Below are positions 11,873 through 23,970 of a stretch of 64,000 nucleotides of DNA, piece by piece. Source of the DNA: Diatrype stigma (lineage: Eukaryota > Ascomycota > Sordariomycetes > Xylariales > Diatrypaceae). The notes beneath the pieces were generated by a model. That model was not told the DNA's origin, ran no database searches, and saw only the letters and a program-made list of their open reading frames with translations. Numbering within the stretch: the first letter of the stretch is position 1; every line of letters starts with the position of its first letter. A program made the position numbers and the translations under genes. The stretch is from assembly GCA_022225965.2 (NCBI GenBank), contig JAKJXP020000001.1, positions 930,001-994,000 on the forward strand, written 5' to 3'.

Positions 11873-13760
11873 CCAATAATGGGCCCGGCTGATATATTAA
11901 TAAATTAAGTAATTCATAATAAGCCTTACGAATGCGGAAAGCCCGGAAGATTTTAATACTTTTTCCTTTTTTTATAACATACGTAAAACAAATGCCTTAA
12001 TAGTTTCCCGTTACGTTTTCCCTTTGTTAATACTACCGAAAAACCCTATTAATCTCGTTTTTAACGAATCCTCCGGAAATACGCCTTTATTTTTTTATAA
12101 GCGACGTATATCCTTTGTATTACATTCTTCGAAAACCATGGCTATATTATCGTCGCCGCTTCCATTATTTTAACTTTAACCCTTATTTTAATTCTATGTA
12201 ATAACAGCCTGCTTTAAAAATAGAAAAGCCCAGAATTAAACCAATGTAACGAAAAAGTCCAAGAAGCCCAAAGAAATATAAGCCTTAAGCCCCGGCCTTA
12301 ACCGATTAACGCCTTAATTTTAGCCTGCGAAAAAGGCCGATAACCGTTTTTTCTTTCGTTTTATTTCCGATTATCCCTAATACGCATTGCGTTTTATAAA
12401 CATACGAGCCACGGTAATGAATATTTTAAAGCTTAATTTGCAGGAAATTATTAATGCCTAAAAAGTTAAAACCGAATAGGTATTACGTTTTCGTAATAAT
12501 ACCGCTAAGCAATATATTTTCGACGAAATCTTTAAAATAAAGGAATTAATTATCGAAAAAACAAAGAACTAATATATTTATATTTTAATTGGGGTTCCAA
12601 AAAAGCTTCGTATTTATATAGGCGCTTAATTTATCGAAGCGATAATTAAAACCGAAATAATTGCCTAAATAAGTATAAGCTTCATTTCTTTATATCGCTT
12701 TAAACGGCAAATTCTTAACGCTTTTATGTAAAAATGGGTTGTCGCTTTTTTATAAATTATTAAACGCTTTAAAATATTTAGCTCCCGTTCGGAGAAACTT
12801 ATTATTAGGGTTTCCAAAATTACCTAATGCCAAATATGCTTCGGTTTTTACGACGGCCGATATTATAATAATAATCCGCGAGATTAATAATGCGGCAAAA
12901 GGTATAAAATATATAAAGCTATTCATTAAAGAAAATTTTATAAAAATAAAATTAAGTATTTTAATTATCGTAGCCTTTATAAATACGATTTATTGGCATA
13001 TTCGGTTTAATTAATAGGGAAAAATAATAAAATCGTTCGCTCGATTAAATAATAATTCGCCGAAATTAAATAATTAAGGAAATAATAATATAACAAAATG
13101 TTATAAAAGAAAGGCTTAATAATCGACTTAATTCTAATCTTAATTTTAATTTCGACTTTATATCCGGATTCCGGTATAGGCATAATAAAAAGAAAGAAAC
13201 GAAAAAAACGATTTTATAGAATCCCTTATTTCGGTAGGCCCTAGGATTCCTAAGGAATTAAGGCCGCCGCCGCCACTTCCGCCGGCGCCGTTAATAGCAA
13301 AACGGACATTACTTTAATCCCTTATTCCCGCTTTTATCGCCCTTATCGCTGTCGTTATTATTGTTACGGCCGTAGCAATTAAAAGCAACAAAGGAAACGA
13401 TAAAAACATTTATATCGACGACGCTAAGAAAAAGAAAAATGATCCCCCGTATAACGATAAGTATCCCATACCGGCGGGCCCCTTTATCCTAAACGTTATT
13501 CAGGCAATAAACGAACGCCAGGCCCGACTTTGCAAAGCCATCGCTAGGAGTGCCCTAGCGGCTAGCGACGACATCGACGAACTAACAAACACCCCCCGCC
13601 CATACAAAACGGTCCCTTCCGAAAAATCCGACCCTTACAATTAAGAAACCGACGAAAAAAAAAAAAGAAAACGCGACACGCTCGGAAAAAAACAAACTTT
13701 TACGACGGATAAAAATAACGAAACGCCTTTAGCCCCCTTATAATAATACCGCCTAATTCA
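11873..13760 (+). pseudogene. LINE-A ORF1 (gag-like), main part
   Basis: Continues ORF1 after the pogo insertion. It carries the region matched by 'NRLFLRL' and 'AQKVKTGWAIRPR'-type sequence in the sister copies, then zinc-knuckle Cys/His positions (about 12950-13110, compare LINE-E 50330-50480), a hydrophobic Leu run near 13340 and a C-terminal coil. At 13440-13640 there is a low-RIP patch with 'VIQAINERQARL' and 'ASDDIDEL' intact over 60 codons. Stops elsewhere are RIP-type. The exact end of ORF1 and start of ORF2 are not resolved. Confidence 0.65.
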
Positions 13761-14311
13761 TTAAATAATTATTTATAATACAAATTAATACCCATAAAAA
13801 AGGCATTATATATAAGATAACGCTTAATACGGCCAATAATACAACAGCAAACGTCGTATTAATATAAAAGCCGTAAATTATAATATTTTACGGCAAAAAG
13901 AACCAAAATCCATCCCCGATACGACATATTCTTTTCGATAAAAAACTGGACGAAACATTTCAAAATCCTTACATACGTCCGAAAAAATCCGAAACTCGAT
14001 ATTGCACAGTTATAACCTTTTATTATAAAGAACACAGTTGTCGTATAAATTAACGACGTTATTATAAAAAGCGTTTATTTAAATAACGGCGTATTTTATG
14101 CGTTATTCGTAAAATTAAAACAATAAAAACCCGGCTTTCGAAAAGTAATAATAGGAAACTTTAATGCAATATATTAAACGTAATAACCGAAATAACGCAA
14201 GCAACATAATAATCCGAAATAAAAAATAACAAATTAATTCAAAAATTAAAATCTTTAAGTTCTTAATAAAGATAAATCCACGTATTACCTAAGTAATACC
14301 ATTAATTTCAA
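13761..14311 (+). pseudogene. LINE-A ORF2, AP-endonuclease domain (first part)
   Basis: EN domain of a Tad1-clade LINE. Visible boxes are 'HPRYDI', 'LTYVRKNPKL' (about 13970-14000), 'LQPF', and 'VIIGNFNAI' (about 14145-14175), a degraded GDFNAHH motif of apurinic-endonuclease-like LINE nucleases. The domain would nick target DNA. It is interrupted at 14312 by the TIR element and resumes at 15472. Confidence 0.72.
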
Positions 14312-15471
14312 GATTTAATATTAGGGCTATAACGGAAAGACTAACAGGGCTATTATCCACTTTGCTAACTATTAAACCCGCAGTAAATACGTAAGGCCTA
14401 CTTATGTAGCTCCTTATTAAAACCATTCATAATTACACATTCGGAATTAAATCGTTATTTTGCATGTTCGGTATATTATTATAGCGCCGACATAATCCTA
14501 ATACAGAACCTTTTTTTCCTTTTTCTCTGTCATTGCAAGCGCTGGCATAAGGGGCGATAATAATGATGATGTATTTTTACGTCCGGATGGACCTATTTAC
14601 CTAGGCTAGCTAATTATATAGGTCTGATATTGTATAGTATATGGGACGGCTGGAGTATTTAGGGCCTTAAGGGCCCAGGATAGAGCGCGAGCAAGTTGGG
14701 GCTGACAGAAAGAGAAGGGGGGGGCTAGGGCTGGGGCGTCGGGGGCGGAATCGACGCATTATTGTTGCCACATGGATGACTGGTGGCGGGAGGGGTTTTT
14801 GGGTACCGCTGGCTGGGGGGGCTGTCAGTCGGCGGCCGGTCGTCGAATAGTAGGCGGTCCGGCGGATGGTTATAAAGGGGGACGTCGTATGGAAAAAGGG
14901 GACGTTAGGTTTGCGGAAGGGCAGGGGACGTCGGTAGTCGGTGCCAGCGGCTGGCGGCATATCGGCTATTGGTTGGCGCAAGTCGGTAAGTCGGAAGTCG
15001 GTAGCGGATGGCAGAAATTGCCGGATTTGTTGCCATTGCTGGCGGCGTCGGGCAAGACCCGCTCGGTTTGCGTCGCATGCACGCGTTCAACAGCTACGTA
15101 CTTCGACCAGCTAGTCGTTACCCACCGCAGCAATTGCTGGGCTAGGCAGATTTAGCTAAGGTGCGGACAGTTTAACCACTTATCCAGGTGGTGGCTAGCA
15201 TAGGGGGCGCTGGTATAGGGGCCTTATTGGGTTCCGCTGGATCCCGAATTGTTGCTTTAAAGCAATTGGAATTGGTACGGTATTGGCTTTATGTCGAAGA
15301 TGATATTATTGATCCGGTTGTTGTATGCAGAATCTCTAGGTTTAGGTAGGAATCTAGGTGTTCTGGCATTTGCATTAACGGAAGAATTAGCATGTTAAAA
15401 AAGACGCCTAACAGCTGGCAAAATAGGTCAAAGCCCTATTAGTAAAGTTATTATAGCCCTAATATTAAATC
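14312..15471. mobile_element. Non-autonomous TIR element (about 0.5 kb without SINE-C)
   Basis: Both ends carry GATTTAATATTAGGGCTATAA as a perfect 21-bp inverted repeat (14312-14332 and 15451-15471). Similarity then continues with ACTAAyAGGGCT out to about 50 bp. The palindrome TAATATTA at each end could be an 8-bp target duplication, since the LINE has TAATATTA at this spot. The interior (about 500 bp after removing SINE-C) has no long frame and little RIP. It resembles a MITE, possibly hAT-like from the GGGCT termini and an 8-bp TSD, but the superfamily is uncertain. About 25 bp of LINE sequence seems duplicated around it, so the borders are soft. Confidence 0.6.
14556..15206 (-). mobile_element. 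SINE-C, GC-rich LINE-tailed SINE, 651 bp
   Basis: Un-RIPed, GC-rich copy inside the TIR element. TSD: GCGCTGGCATAAGGGGC (14539-14555) and GCGCTGGTATAGGGGC (15207-15222), one transition and one indel. On the minus strand it begins CCCCCTATGCTAGCCACCACCTGG, 17 nt longer at the 5' end than SINE-A, and ends in the LINE-type tail (taggtccatccggacgtaa) plus triplets. A Pol III box A-like TAGCTAAATCTG and a box B-like GGTCGAAGTAC lie near the head. It aligns along its length with SINE-A (16958-17538) and SINE-B (30191-31118). The open frames in it are probably incidental. Confidence 0.8.
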
Positions 15472-16957
15472 TCTTAATTTTATGGCTTTTAATATATTAA
15501 AAAGCTTAGTCGGAATTAATAACGATATATATACAAATTTTAATTATTATATTTTAATCGGTAAAATACCGGTCGGCAAGTCCGACAAAGTTCCTAAGTC
15601 CAAACTTATCTTTTCGTTCGATGCGGCCTTAAAGTTTTTCCAATTCATTCATATCTATTAAACGGAAAAACCGACGGCGTTTGCGTTAATCCAAAAATGC
15701 AAGAACTTAATAATCGCGTTTTTAAAAATACTTAATCGCGTAATAAAGGCGTCGGAAAATCCAAATATAATCGTAAATAAAACGCATCGTAAGAAACAAA
15801 AAAATGCGATAAAATTATTAAACGGATATATAAAATCCCGGATCCGGACGTAATAAGGAAATATAAATTCATTATCTAATAAGTAAAAAAGCAATATTAA
15901 AAACGGCAAATAATTAACGTTATTTCGGATAAATTAATTTATAACATAATAAATTAATATAAGCTTAAAAGTAACTTTCGAGCCCTTTTAATAATAAACG
16001 GCAATCGAATTATAATAAATATAAAAATAAATTAATTATTTCCGATATAAAGTCCTTATTTTATAAGCAAACGGCGAAAACATCGACGACCCGTAACGCC
16101 TATTCGAGCCTTACGATTTGGACCCCTTTACGGCCGCCCCCTCGGCGACCGTTCATATTTACGAACCAATCCCATAAAATTAAATAATAACGATGGCGGA
16201 AATAAAAAACGTCTGCATTAAAATCCCTAATACGGCCCCAAAAAAAACGAATTAACGGCCTTATTATTTTAATACGCGTAACCGGCTATTAAAAACGCCG
16301 TTCGTATTTTATACGAAAAATGCTTACGGTATGGATATTATTTAATGTTTTTTTATACGGTAAAGATTATTATGTTCCTTAAAATAAGCAAATCCGACTT
16401 TACGGCGGTAAAATCCTAATGTCCCATTTTTTTTCAAAAAAGGCTTAAAGCGGCTAATTATTAAATACATATCGATAATAGTTATACGCAAAAGCGTTAT
16501 TAATATTTAACAATTTAATGCGTTATTTAAAAAGTCGGCATTAAATCTGGCATTTTGCGTTATATACGACGTAAAAACGGCTTTCGTTTAAAACAAAATT
16601 ATATCGCTTTTAATATTAAATATTATAAGCGCTTTTAATGCGGTATTACGTAATAAACTAATATTTCGATTACGGCAATAAAAGTAAAACCATTTATTAA
16701 TTAAACGAATTAATTCGTTTATAACTAACCGCTTTGCATTTATTCGAATAAAACACGTTATTATAAATCTTAGCCCTTTATTTTGCGGTATTTCTTAAGG
16801 CTTTTTAATATTCCTAATATTATTTATGCTATATACGGAATCCCTTTTTCGGAAAGGCGCCTTATTAATTCGTTTTAAATATGCTAATAACGTAGCAATA
16901 TTACGTATAAATAAAACCATAACCGAAATCTTTGCCTTGTTATTAGCCGACGTTTTG
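15472..16957 (+). pseudogene. LINE-A ORF2, rest of EN and reverse transcriptase up to the catalytic box
   Basis: Resumes at the EN domain (compare LINE-B minus strand near 20960). It runs through the EN-RT linker and into RT. 'LILFMLYTESLFRKG' lies at about 16810-16860, and the catalytic YADD box is degraded to YANN at 16880-16891. It is cut just after 'CGACGTTTT', where SINE-A inserted. Stops are RIP-type throughout. Confidence 0.8.
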
Positions 16958-17538
16958 TACATACCACCTGGATAAGTGGTTAAACTGTCCGCACCTTAGC
17001 TAAGTCTGCCCAGCCCAGCAATTGCTGCGGTAGGTAACGACCTAGCTTGTCGAAATACGCAGCTGCTAAGCCGCGTCCATGCGACGCAAACCGAGCGGGC
17101 CCCCTAGCCCGACGCCGCCAGCAATGGCAACAAATCCGGCAATTTCTGCCATCCGCCACCGACTTCTGCCAAGACGCTGGCACCGATTACCGACGTTCCC
17201 TGCCCCTTCCGCAGACCTAACGTTCCCCTTCTTCTATTCGACGTTCCCCCCTTACAATCATTCGCCGGACCGCCCACTATTCGACGACCCGCCGCCGACT
17301 GGCAGCCCCCCAGCCAGCGGTACCCAAAACCCCTCCCGCCACCAGTCATCTATGTGGCAACAACAATGCGTCGATTCCGCCCCCGACGCCCCAGCCCCAG
17401 CCCCCCCTTCTCTTTCTGTCAGCCCCAACTTGCTCGCGCTCTGTCCAGGGGCCCCCTGGGGCACCTTGGATACTCCAGCCGTCCTATATACTATACAGTA
17501 TCGGGCTTATGTACGTAATTATATCCCTTTCGGGGATA
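16958..17538 (+). mobile_element. SINE-A, 5' 581 bp
   Basis: GC-rich, nearly un-RIPed element. TSD CGACGTTTTR flanks it at 16948-16957 and, after LINE-B, at 24251-24260. A box A-like TAGCTAAGTCTG sits at 16997-17008 (11 of 12 to the tRNA consensus) and a degenerate box B-like sequence at 17047-17058. That is tRNA-like spacing, so it may be tRNA-derived. The middle is C-rich. The 3' part (from about 17420) matches the LINE 3' UTR: GCTCGCGCTCTGTC, CTCCAGCCGTCC and a small stem-loop. LINE-B interrupts the tail at 17538; the remaining 53 bp are at 24198-24250. Total 634 bp. Confidence 0.82.
17522..17538 (+). other. Tail stem-loop of SINE-A (TATCCC / GGGATA)
   Basis: TATCCC, loop TTTCG, GGGATA. 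It corresponds to the CCCCC-TTCG-GGGGG hairpin of the LINE 3' UTR (22267-22279; 26661-26674 on the minus strand). Such 3' stem-loops are recognised by the RT in some LINE/SINE pairs; that role is inferred here. LINE-B inserted exactly at its edge. Confidence 0.5.
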
Positions 17539-18249
17539 TAATGATAATGATAATAATGAATTTTTACGTCCGGATGGACCTATCTAGCTAATTACCTAAT
17601 TACATACAGCTACTTCCGAAAGGAATATAAAAGGTTTATAAATAATTAAGTCTATATAAGGCCCGATATTATATAATATATGAAACGGCTGGAATATTAA
17701 GAATTACGAGAACCCAGAATAAAACGCAAGCGTATTAAGGTTTAATATAAAAAAGGGTTTTATTTTCCGTTAAAGTAATTTATTTTTCCTAAGTCTTATT
17801 ATTCCTGCTATTTCTTTGGATTAAGTTTAATACGTTATGGTTTACTTTTCCGCCGGCCCATATGGACGGACCTTTTTAATAAAGACGGCGAAGTTTCGGT
17901 AGCCGTTATGGCCGAAAAATTCGTCCGCTTCGTGCTTTGCCCGAATTCCGAAAAACCGAAAGGCACCTTAAAATAGGTTGCAAAAAGCGACATAACCTGG
18001 TTCCTTTTTTTTTTTCCGTAACGGCAATGGTATTTTTCGATAATAGTGAAATACTTAAAGCGTTTATGGTAATTAATAAAATCCTTATAACCAAAACGTT
18101 TCGTAAAAAGGCGGTATAGTATTATACGAATAAAGGAAAACTTTTTAAGGGGCTTATTTGTTTCGAATTCCTATTTTTGGTATAAAAGAAATGTATTACG
18201 AAATTATTAAGCGGAAAATACAAATAAACGTTTTTTCCGGCTAATGCGT

Positions 18250-21200
18250 TTAAAATAAATAAAGGTTATAATACCGATAATATAATCGTTATCGATAGCC
18301 GGTCGTTCTGTGCCGAATTTGGCTTAGGCGTTTGCGGCTTTATTGCTTTTAATTTCGACGTATTTTGAAGCCTATTAAACGAAAAAGGCTTAAAGACGTA
18401 TTTAAAAATAATTTAATGGAAAATTAAAAAGTTTTGTTACGAATTATCCGAAAGGTATTCGAAAATATATCGAATAATTGCTATATTATCGATACAAAAG
18501 TATAAACCTATTAAAAAGGGGTTTAAATCGTATTAAACGTTTTTTGCTTATTAAATCGTTTTATATGCGGTTATTATTTTATCGTTAAAAATCTTTGCGT
18601 TTAAAAATAATCCATTAGTTACATATAAACGTTTATCGCTTTAATAAGTAATAAAGTTTTAATTAATTCGGTTAATCCTAAAGCTATTAAAATAAATAAC
18701 CAAGTTTCGAAAAAGAACGGATTCGAGCCATTTTTATGGATATTTTTTTTAATTAAAACGAATAGCGGCTTATTTAGTTATTTTCTATTTAAAAATAAAA
18801 AACGAAAGCAATTTATTATTAGGTCCATCGTTAATTATAATCGCATAAGTTAACGTTTTTTTAGTTAATTAATGCATTAAATTATCGAATAAGCCGGATT
18901 TAAGCTACGGAACCGAATAACGTATCGTTTTCGTATTTGCTCGTATATTATTTCCGTAAAAAAATGCTTGCTTTACGATACAAAATAAGAACGCTAATAA
19001 TGCGTTAAATTGGAAAAAATACTTTAACGGCGATTTTAAATGGCTTATCGGAAGTTATAAGGTATTTTAAAACGCCTATAAATACGAAACCCTATTTTTT
19101 AATTATTGGTCGTTTTTTGTTGAAATATTAAGCTTCCGTATTAAAAGTAGCCATTAGTATTACATAAGCCTTAGCTATTATTGCGGTTTTATTCGGTAAC
19201 GATTTTTTCGTTATTTTATTAAAATAACGGATATAATTAGCGACGCATAAGGCTTTAGCGGCTTATTTAAATACGTATTTCTTAAAGCTTAATTTAAAAT
19301 CGAAAAAAATCCCGAATCATTTAATTGCCTTTTTAAATAAATATATCGCGAAATTTCCAGCAATAACCGGATCGTTTAAAGGAATCCGGCCTTTTTAAAA
19401 GTATTGAAGGTTACTTTTAGCTAAGTCGAAAATAAAAGCATTTTTTCGTTCCTAATTAAGGATATTTAAAATATCGGCTGTTAATAAGGCGAATATTTCG
19501 GCTATAGTTTTATTCGTATATAATATTGCAACATTATCGATATATTCAAAGCGAATTAACGGAACGCTTTTCCGTAAAAAGAATTCCGTATATAATATAA
19601 ATAATATTAAGAATATTAAAAAGTTTTATAAAACGTCGCAAAATAATAGGCCAAAATTTATAATAACGTCTTTTATTCGAATAAAAACGAAGCGATTAAT
19701 TATAAAAAAATCGACTTATTTAATTAATAAGTAATTCCATTTTTATTATCGCAATTTAAGTATTAATTTATTACGTAATACTGCATTAAAAGTATTAATA
19801 ACGTTTAAAATTAAAAGCGATGCAACTTTGTTTTAAATAAAGGCTATTTTTATATCGTATATAACGTATATTACCAAATTTAATGCCGACTTTTTAAATA
19901 AAGCGCTAAATTATTAAATATTAATAATATCTTTATAAATGGCTATTATTAATATGCGTTTAATAATTAACCGCTTTAGGTTCTTACCGAAAAAAAATAA
20001 AACGTTAAGATTTTATTGTTATAAAATCGGATTTGCTTATTTTTAAAAACATAACGACTTTAATAATACGAAACGGCATCGAATAATATCCGTATCGTAA
20101 GCATTTTTCGTAAAACGTACGAACCGCATTTTAATAGCCGGTTATGCGTATTAAAGCAATATAATTATTAATTCGTTTTTTAATGCCGTATTAAGAATTT
20201 TTATATAAAGGTTTTTTATTTTCGCCATTATTATTAATTACGTTTAAAAAATAAATTTATATATATATGCAGATATAAAAGGATTTAATACGAAAAGGTC
20301 GAAATTATAAGGCTTAAATAAGCGTTATGGGTTTTCCATATTTTCGCTATCGGCTTAAGGAACGAAAACCTTATACCGAAAATAATGGATTTTTTTTTTC
20401 GTATTTATTATTATTCGATTGCCGTTTATTATTAATAAGGCTCGAAAATTATCTTTAAGTTTATATTACTTTATTATGTTATAAATGAATTTATTCGAAA
20501 TGGCATTAATTATTTGCTGCTTTTAGTATTATTTTTTTATTCGTCGAATAATAAATTTATATTTTCTTACTATAGCCGAATTCGGGATTCCGTTTTTCGA
20601 TATAGCTGTCGATTATTGCATTTTCTTAATAACTTCGTCGCATTTCTTATTCCATTAAAACGCGTTTTGTTTGTAATTATGCCTAAGCCTTTTTAATACC
20701 TTTATTATACGATTAAGCGTTTTTAATAATTTAAAGGTTAAGTTTTTGCATTTATAAATAAACGCAAGTGTCGCCGATTTTTTAATTCAATACGTATAAA
20801 TAAATTAGGAAAATTTTAAAACCGTATTTAACGGGAAAATAAATTTGAACTTAAAACCTTTAAAAAGCTTGCTAATCGATATTTTACCGATTAGCGTATA
20901 ATAATCGAAATTCGTATATGTGTCGTTATTAATTTTTATTATATTCCTTAATATATTAAAGGCCATAAGGTTAATTATATTACCTAAATAATGCGTAGGC
21001 TTATTTTTATTAAGGACCTAAAAATCTTGGCTTTTAAATTAATCCGTTACTTTTTAACTTAATTCGTTATATTGTCGTTGTTATCGTAATTATTACGTTT
21101 AATAAACGGCGTTAAAGCTTTTTGCTATTACTTTTTAAGGGCTAAGCGTTTATTGCTTTAACTTAATAAATAAAGCGTAAAATATTCCGTTATTAAAGTA

Positions 21201-21680
21201 AATGTTTTTAATAATAACATCGTTAATTTATACGACGATTGCGTTTTTAATAATAAAGGGCCGCAATTATGTAATATTAAGGGTTAGGTTTTTTCGGACG
21301 TATATAAGGACTTTGGAATATTCGGTTTAGTTTTTTACCGGTAAAAATGTATTATATTAGGGATAGGTTTTGATTTATCGTTTATCGTAGGATATTACGA
21401 TTTACGGCTTTTATATTAACATAACGTCCGTTTTTGCGTCGTTCGCCGTTTTAAGTGCTATGTTATATATGGTACTTTTTTTTTTATTTTTACGGATATT
21501 AATTTATATTATAAATAGTTATTTAAAAGGTCGGGCGGTATTATTATAAAGGGGCCGGAATTATTCCGTTATTTCCAGCGGTTATGGAAATTTATTTTTT
21601 TCCGAACGTATTGCGTTTTTCTTTTCGTTAGTTTCCCAATTATAAAGATCGGATTTTTCTTCGGAAAGGATTATCCTGCG
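18250..21680 (-). pseudogene. LINE-B ORF2 (EN-RT-RNase H)
   Basis: Order on the minus strand: EN (about 21450-20650), RT with its catalytic box degraded to YIDN at about 19545-19534, then RNase H (about 18760-18300). The RNase H part is recognised by alignment with LINE-C and LINE-G. A frame can be followed only by accepting dozens of RIP stops. Boundaries are by homology with LINE-E and approximate to about 50 bp. Confidence 0.72.
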
Positions 21681-21689
21681 CGAACGAGA

Positions 21690-23970
21690 AATATTCGTTA
21701 ATTTATCGATATCGTTGTTAATTTTTGCTATTAGGGCGTTTTTGGCAATGGCGTTGCGGAATCGGATTAAGCGTTCGTTTATTGCTTAAATAACGTTTAA
21801 AATAAAGGGACCCGTTAATATGAAATATTCCTTTATTTTTTTTTTCGTCGTTATATAAAGAATCGTTCCTTTTTTTTTTCGGCGTTTTTTTCCGGTCGTA
21901 TTTTTGGCCGCAATAACGGCAGTAACGGTAATAATATAAGCAAAAACGGAAGCAAAAACGGGAACGAAAATAAGGGGTTAAAATAATATCCGTCGTATTA
22001 TTTATAACGGCGAAAAAGAAAAAAAAATAGTCGAGGTTTTTTGGAAATCTTAGGATTTATCGGAATAAGAAATTCCATAGGGTTATTCTTTTTTTTTTTT
22101 TTTGCTCCTGCTTTATTTACGGATATCGAAGCTTAAATGTTTTCCTAGAGTCCTGTTGATACGCTCGCGCTCTGTCTCGGGCATACGCCCTTGATACTCC
22201 AGCCGTCCCATACACTAAACAGTGTCGGATCTCATGTAGTCTTAGTCATCCTGTAGACCTCTCACACCCCCTTCGGGGGCGGCTTGTATGTAACTAAGGT
22301 ACACTAGCTAGATAGGTCCACCCGGACGTAAAAATGCATCATTATCATCATCGAAGCTTAAATTTAAGCTTTGGCCGATATTTAGGTTTAAGCTTATTAT
22401 GCCGGTTATTAGGATTTTTTCTTTTTTTATAATACTTTGTTATATTATTATTTGCTTAATTATTTAATTTTAACCAGTTATTATTTAATTAGCCGAACGA
22501 TTTTATTATTTTTTCTTATTAATCGGACCGAATATATTAACGAATCGAATTTATAAAAGCCGTAATAATTGGAATATTTAATTTTATTTTTATAAATGCT
22601 TTTTTAATAAGTAGTTTCGTATATTTTATAATTCTTATTATATTATTAATAACATAAATCGTTATTATAGTATCGCTTATTATGAAAGCCTAAACAAATT
22701 TAATATTAAATAATTTTAAAGGCCTTCGTAATAAGTTTTTTCAAGCGAAAGTTAAATATTTTAAAACGTTTAACGATTTAAGAAAATATTACGACTTATT
22801 TTTAAATCGGAACGTTCGGTATTTATTGCTTAAAGCGATATAAAAAAATGGAATTAATATTCGTTTAAGTTACGATTTCGGTTCTAATAATAACGTTAAT
22901 AAGCTACGTATTTATATAAATGCGACATTTCTTTAAGATCTCGACGAAAATATATATATGCCAATCTTTAATCCTTTCGATAATTAAATCTTTTATTTTA
23001 AAGATTTCGTTAAGGATATATTATTTAGCGGTATTATTACGAAATTTTAATGCTTATTTAGTTTTAACTTTTTAAGCGTTAATAATTTCCTATAAATTAA
23101 GTTTAAAAATATTTATTATCGTAATTCGGATATTTATAAAGCGCAATGCGTATTAGGAATAATCGGGAATAAGACGAAAAAAAAAAGCGGTTATCGGCTT
23201 TTTTCGCCGGCTGGGATTATATTGGCCTATTAAGGCCAAGGCCAAAAGGTTGCATTCCTTTTTTCGGTTTTTTCGCTACGTTGGTTTAATTTTGGGCCTT
23301 TCCATTTTTAAAGCGGACTGCCGATATATACGATTAAAATCGAAATAATGCAAGCGGCAATAACGTAGCCGTATTTGCCGAAAAATGAAATGCGAAAAAT
23401 ACGCGTTACTTACGGAAAGATAGGAACGTATTTTTAAGGGATTCGTCGAAAACGAGGTTAATGGGATTCTTCGGAAGAATTGGCGGAAAAGAAACGTAAC
23501 GGAAAGCAGCTAAATTACTTATTTTAATATACGTAACATAAAAAGCAAAAAAAAAATAAGATTAAAATTTTCCGGATTTTTTGCGTTTATTAGGTTTATT
23601 ATAAGCCGTTTAATTTATTAATGTACTAATTAGGCCCATTATTAGTGCATAAACATGGATTATTAAAATGCATTTCGGGCGGTATCGAAAAATAAGGAAT
23701 AAATTATAAATACCTCGAATTTGGTTCGGATATTTTTTTTTTTTTTTTTTTACGTATTAACCTAACCGCTATTAAAATGGAATTTATTAAAGGATTTTTG
23801 GAAATCCCTAAAGGTAAATAAATAAAAAGGTTTTCTTAAAACTTGTATTTTTTTAAGGCGCTAGGCTTTGCTGCTGCCGTTTTATTATTTGACTTCCTTA
23901 AAATAAAAGGAATGGCTTTCGGGACGTTGCCGTTATTGCGATTGCTATTAGCCATTATAAATGGGTTTAC
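21690..23970 (-). pseudogene. LINE-B ORF1 (gag-like), split by a LINE tail insertion
   Basis: Starts near 23970 by alignment with the LINE-E start at 51816 and runs to about 21690, with the insert 22139-22349 inside. It has the same order as the sister copies: Asn-rich N-terminus, central 'RPTKF..RLF' region, zinc-knuckle region near 22600-22750, and a Lys/Arg-rich C-terminal part encoded by the T-rich plus strand (poly-T runs at 22090 and 23736). Confidence 0.65.
22139..22349 (+). mobile_element. 5'-truncated LINE 3' end, 211 bp, un-RIPed
   Basis: Sequence of the Tad1-like family's 3' UTR only, from tttcctagag through CGCTCGCGCTCTGTC, CTCCAGCCGTCC, the CCCCC-TTCG-GGGGG hairpin and GGTCCACCCGGACGTAAAAATG to an ATC-triplet tail. 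Flanked by a perfect 14-bp TSD, ATCGAAGCTTAAAT (22125-22138 and 22350-22363), inside LINE-B ORF1. CA and TG dinucleotides are intact while the host element is saturated with RIP. It is a dead-on-arrival copy and the cleanest read-out of the family's 3' end in the window. Confidence 0.88.

Noticed and set aside
14316..14323. LINE parts left and right of 14312-15471 being two separate truncated LINEs
   Set aside because: The outer ends have matching duplications (9388-9402, 41669-41683) and the summed length equals an intact copy, so a single interrupted LINE is favoured.
14772..15155. 127-codon frame antisense in SINE-C
   Set aside because: It is the opposite strand of the SINE body, not conserved in phase with the other copies, and has no recognisable domain.
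17079..17591. Longest open frame in the window, 170 codons, Pro/Ser-rich, in SINE-A
   Set aside because: It lies in a GC-rich non-autonomous element and runs through the SINE tail into LINE-B. Frames starting MRRKPSG recur in SINE-B and SINE-C but with different ends; openness is explained by high GC and lack of RIP.
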